DNA of 60,000 nt. Origin: Owenia fusiformis (taxonomy: Eukaryota; Annelida; Polychaeta; Sabellida; Oweniidae). Under the pieces are notes generated by a model. It did no database searches. It worked only from the letters and a program-made list of their open reading frames with translations, and was not told where the DNA came from. Made by a program: the position numbers and the translations under genes. This document shows, in pieces, positions 41,501-47,500 of the stretch (positions within the stretch are counted from its first letter, which is position 1; each line of letters begins with the position of its first letter). The stretch is taken from assembly GCA_903813345.2 (NCBI GenBank), contig CAIIXF020000010.1, positions 26,748,425 to 26,808,424 of the forward strand, in the 5' to 3' direction.

Positions 41501-44500
41501 ATGAAATATGATAGGCTCTTAGTAAATTGAATGATGTACAAATGTGTCAAATATCAGGGTGTAATTTTCTTAAATTGACAAAGATATGAGGAAAATGCAG
41601 GATTGCCTTTTTTACCACCCTGGTTATAACATAATGTCCATATATTCTCAAAAAGGTTGATAAAAATAATACTAAACATATGTACACAATAACTTAAATA
41701 TCTTAAACAACTTAAATATCCTTGATAGCACTGACTAGATACAATATATAAAGCTCTATATCCACAATATTTAAAGCTTTCATATCCAAAATAGATGTGG
41801 TATTTCAATATTTGTCCATATATGGGCATGCGTCAGGACTTCACACAGACAAAGTAATTCTTTAGCAGAGTTACATAATCCTGAAGAGAAAATATTAATC
41901 ATATCACGACTTGATCTTTAAATTCAGCAAGGCACTCTCCCCTTTCTTAGTCAAATGCTGTGGTCACATTTGTTCTGATTTTCAGTACCATCGCCAAGCT
42001 TATGAGTATTTGGTTCAAAATTGCTATCAGTTTTGAACAAAATACTCATTGGCTGGGGGGCGCCAGTTTTGAAAATCAGAGGAAATGTGATCACAGCATT
42101 CAAGAAAAAATGTTCTTGCTCTATAAGTTGCAATTACAGATCACATGACCATGCAACAATAATCTAAATATCTCTAATCAAAACATCCTACTAAGATTCC
42201 TTACATAAGGAAAAGAATGGTTTGCGGTTGCCTGATAGGTTCAAGGTACTTACGAAATACCATTGTTTTGACCAGAGTGGATCCTGGAATGACATATGGC
42301 TGGATTTAGTCTCTTGGAAGTCTCTCTTTACTCTCTTCCTGGAGACCTGTTGTTCCACCCACTTAACCTGAAAACACAAATTATGGATTATTTCAAAGGT
42401 GATACACTCCTAAACTCCTGGGTCCTTTCTCCTCCTAAGATAGGCATTTTGGGCATTACTTAAGGAATAAAGACTGAGAGTTTATGATTTATGGCGTAAT
42501 ATATGACCAAAAATGTTATTCTGTTCATTGTTAAAAGACCAAAACCACATACCGATTGAGGTCTTTGACAATGTCCAGAATAAAATTTGAGGTCATATAT
42601 TTGGCATAAATCATAAAATCGAGGTCTTTGTTACGATTCTAATATGATAAACAGACAAGAAACACAACTATTTGCATTAATAGATTTTAGCGGTCATACA
42701 TACTCCAAAATAGACCAGTTAATTGATTGTTCTAGCTATTGTGACGCCACATATCATATTAGAATTGATCTTATATTTTAATTTGAGGCCAAATTATCAA
42801 GAAAATGGGCCTAAAATATTCAAACTTTGGGCTCACTTTCAGACTTGAAATTTGCCTTCCCTTTTTAGTTTTCAGATCTGCCCCTGAAAGATCATATAGT
42901 AAACTGATCTGGGAAATTGATAGAATGGATGTTCTGCATATTCGAGTTTCAAAAAGAAACGATAATTGGATAGAACTTATTACCTTATCATTCTGTACAA
43001 TTTTCTTGTATTGACCTTATAGAACAACTTTACAACAGGAATCAATAACTAATGTTGAAAACATGACTGCCCAATGTTATATCTTCAAAGACCTTCAAAG
43101 GTAACTAAAAGCTGCAAAGCAGTAAGATATTAGACCCTCCTCCAAGGCATTTAGGCATGAGACTTTGTTTGACTTTCCTATTCAAAAATGTTCAGTCAAA
43201 ATATGAAAGGAGCATGTAGGTTATCTCAAACAATTTCTGATCATGAACATGGGTGTATCTTTTAGATCCATTCATTATCTTCAAGAAAAGTTTATATATT
43301 GATAATTTCGTCAACCAGACCTAAGTGATATTGAAGGGGCAATGGACCAATCAACATACTTTTTCAAAAATGTTGACCTAATTTTCACCAAAAATGCAAC
43401 CTTTTATTATATTGTAGAATGCATAATTAGAATATGCTTTGAGACATGTTCGATTTCCTAAAAGGAAAAGTTGATTGCTCCAGGGACTGAATTTGGATGA
43501 CCAAAATGAACTAAAACCAATGGATAGCATGAGATTTTTCAATGGAGAAATAACATGGAGAACACTTATCTTAAAGCAATTAAGTTTTTTTTTCAAGAAC
43601 TATTTGATACATCAAAATAGAGAATAGTAATGCATTAAACATTGTAAAAAATGATTGCATTTTTGGTGAAAATGGGGTCAACATCTTTGAAAAAGTGTGT
43701 TGATGGGTTGATTGCTAGTTAAATATCTCCGAGTATGTTTGATTTTATTATTACTGTACATAATTTTCTTTGAGATAATGAATTGATCTAAAAGATCATT
43801 GTCAGAAAACCTTCTGAAATTGTTTGCGATAACTTACGTGCTCCTTTGAATTTTTTTTGAAAACCCAAAATATTTTAAAATTAAACCAATTTTGGTGTCC
43901 ATGATTGAATGCCCTTTATTCATTTGTAATCTATAATACTCTATTAATAATGAGATCTGTGGTCATAATGTGAAAGTTCTCAGTTAATATAATTGAAGCT
44001 CCATGAAGAGTGTGTGGGGTATCAACATAACACTATATGTTTCATTTGTGTGTCTATTTCAATTATGAATGATCTAGTTTAGTTTCCCCAAAGGAGAAGG
44101 TTAAACGAATGATTGATGACACTAGGCGGAAATACTTAGTGAATTCTATTCCCCTGATATACTTATAATTCTCATCTCCCCAGAATTGTTAACATAAGTG
44201 TCAATTTTCATCAATCTTCACAGGGTCGGTTCAAACTTTATGGATACTGAATGTGGAGAGTGGGGGTATAACGAGAAGGGAGGGAGTAAATTGAAACAAT
44301 AAGATGTTTTCATCATCCAACTGTCGAATATTAACTATCAACATTATAAGCATTGTCTAAGATGTTTGTACAGCTAAGTGTAAAAATGTGTAGAAACTGA
44401 GAAAATCTATGGGAAACAATGAAAAATTTCAATTTTCAATTGCCCTTGCTTCTTGTGGTACTGTTGCCTACACCCTCAAAACCATGTGCAATTGGTACAT

Positions 44501-47500
44501 CCCAGTGCTCTTGTTATCCCTTTGCAATTGGTACGTCCCCATTCCCCGGTGCTCTTGCTATTCCTTTGGAATTGGTACATTCCCATGCTCTTATCATCCC
44601 TTAGCAAATGGTACATCCCCAGTGCTCTTGTTATCCCTTTGCAATTGGTACATCCCCATTCCCCGGTGCTCTTGTTATTCCTTTGGAATTGGTTCATCCC
44701 CAGTGCTCTTGTTATCCCTTTGCAATTGGTACATCCCCAGTCTTTGCACATGGTCCATCCCCTTGTTATCTCTGCAAGCTGTACACCCCCAGTGCTCTTC
44801 TCATCCCTTTGCAATTGATAACATCCCTAGTGCTCTAATTATCCCTTTGCAAATGGCACATCCCCTTGTTATCTCTTTGCAATTGGTATATCCCCAGTGC
44901 TCTTATCCCTTTGGAAATGGTACATCCCCAGTCTTTGCAAATGGTCCATCCCCTTGTTATCTCTAAAAGCTGTACATCCCCAGTGCTCTTCTCATCCCTT
45001 TGCAATTGATAACATCCCTAGTGCTCTAATTATCCCTTTGCAAATGGCACATCCCCTTGTTATCTCTTTGCAATTGGTACATCCCCAGTGCTCTTCTTAT
45101 CCCTTTGGAAATGGTACATCCCCAGTCTTTGCAAATGGTCCATCCCCTTGTTACCAATTTGCAATTGGTTCATCACCAGTGCTCTTGTTATTCCTTTGGA
45201 ATGTAGCTCACCATCCATCAGGAAATAGTTTCTCTACTTGACGCCCACATTTGAGAACTGATGGAGCATTATTAGTGATCAGAACTTACCTCTGGATCAT
45301 TATGTAGCAGAGAGTGGTGGTCAGGACTTGAACTAGTTGAACGTTTTACAAGTTTTCTATGTACAAACAGATAGTGATCATCTATGCTCCCAATCTAAAA
45401 ATACATAAAACAATTACATTAAACAAAGGTGAAAGGCACATATGTTATTCTGCAGTTAAGATTAATAAAAAGAGATAGGTATTTCGATGGCTTCATGTGG
45501 TGAATCATATGCTAGTTCCATCATTTACGGAAGCTACCAATAATTTGGTGCATAAAGGTATACTTTTTGAAATTTTTTACACTTTCATCATTTTTTGTGA
45601 TCATTTAAGAGGAAGGTAAAATTACAAATGTATCATGGATAAATATATACTACAATTTATTCCATACTTAGTAGTGTTATAGGTAAATAACATGCAGGAA
45701 TATAATTGATATCTGAAGTGAGCGGGTGATATATATATCACCCGCTCATCAGATCTACGATGTCACAAATTCAGAGCAGTAAATAAAATACTGTAAATAA
45801 AATATATCAACCCTCGGTCCCAATGGTCCCTCGAGTAGATATATTGTATTTCCCTCAGATATACCCTGTATCAAAAACCTCCAATTAAATAACCTCTATA
45901 TTTAGGATATATCACTTGCTTGTCGAATTAGGCAAGATAAGGATGTTAATGGAATATTGTTGCCTGGTAACAAGGAAATCAAAATAGCTCAATTAGCTGA
46001 TGATACAACTTTGTTCCTTGGCAATGATTCATCAGTTGAGAATGTTTTGAATATTTTTAAAGATTTTGAAAAGTTATCTGGCCTAGCAGTAAATAAACAA
46101 AAGACTGAAGCCATGTTTATAGGAAAAAATCCAGAAAACAGAAATTATAAGTTAGCTGATATACAATGGACAAGAGAGCCAATAAAAGCTCTTGGTGTTT
46201 ATTTTTGTACTGATATTGTAAAAGCAAATTTAAAGTCATGGGAAAGTAGAGTTAATCATTTTAAAAACCAACTCACAAAATGGAAAAAACGTAAATTAAC
46301 AATACATGGAAAGATCACAATCATAAAAACATCAGCACTGTCAAAAATATTATATTTAGCATCAGTGAAATGTACCCCATGTGAAGTTATAGCAGAATTA
46401 GAAAAATCAATGTATGAATTTATTTGGGATGGTAAACCAGATAAAGTCAAAAGGTCAACTTTAATAGGTTCATATGAACAAGGTGGTTATAAAATGGTTG
46501 ATCTAAAAAGTAAAATCAACAGTTTATTGTGTAAATGGGCACAGAATTTACTGGAAACACATGATAATTCATGGAGCATTTTACCCAAACATTATATTAA
46601 CAAAATATGTGGAAATGATGTACTTTTAAAAGCAAGTGACACTTTTAGCAATGTTCAAAAGTATATACACAAAAGTGTTCCACAATTTTACAAAGATGTA
46701 TTAAAATCTTGGATTTCTTTTAATAACTCAGCATATAAAGTAATTGATAAAGTAGCTCAAAGTGTATGGCTGAATAAGGATTTTCAGTACAAGAACAAAT
46801 GTATCCTTTTAGAACGTTTGGTTAAAAAAGATATATTATACTTTCAAGATATTTTTGATGATGAAAATAATCTTTTGTCTTTAAATGATCTCAATACAAA
46901 AACCGCTATTAATTGCACATTAGAATATAACATTTTAAGAGGAGCTCTGCACAAAAGAGAGACAGCTAGTGTCAAAATCCTTACAACAAAACAAGTTTAT
47001 TCTAGTTACATACAGAATTTATTTTTAGAACCAACAAACAGTTTATTAAAGGATGATACAGATGTAGATAAATACTTTCATTGGTGCTTAGCACATAATG
47101 TCACTAAAGAGACTAAGTTAATAGTTTTTCAATGGAAATTTTTACACAATATTGTGATAACAAATGATAAACTTTTTAAAATGAAAATAAAGGAAACGCC
47201 AAATTGTAATTTTTGTAATGAAAATAAGGATGATTTAGCTCACAGATTTATAACATGCAATTTTGTACTCCCAATATGGGACTTTATAAGAAACAATTGT
47301 GAAATAATTTTAAATGAACAAACCATCTTTAAAGGTATTTTAGGTAAAGATAAAGAGTATATTAACCAAGTAATAATTGTTGCTAAGTGGACAATCCACA
47401 AGCAAAAGTTGAAATTGTACCAAAATAATAATATGTTACATAATTTTAAAATAGAACTTGAAAAAAAAAACATTGTATTGTAATTGTAAAATTTTAAAAT

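Noticed and set aside
44409-45241. Overlapping frames of 100-185 codons on both strands.
   Set aside because: They fall in the 37-bp minisatellite and are open in several frames at once, which is a repeat effect.
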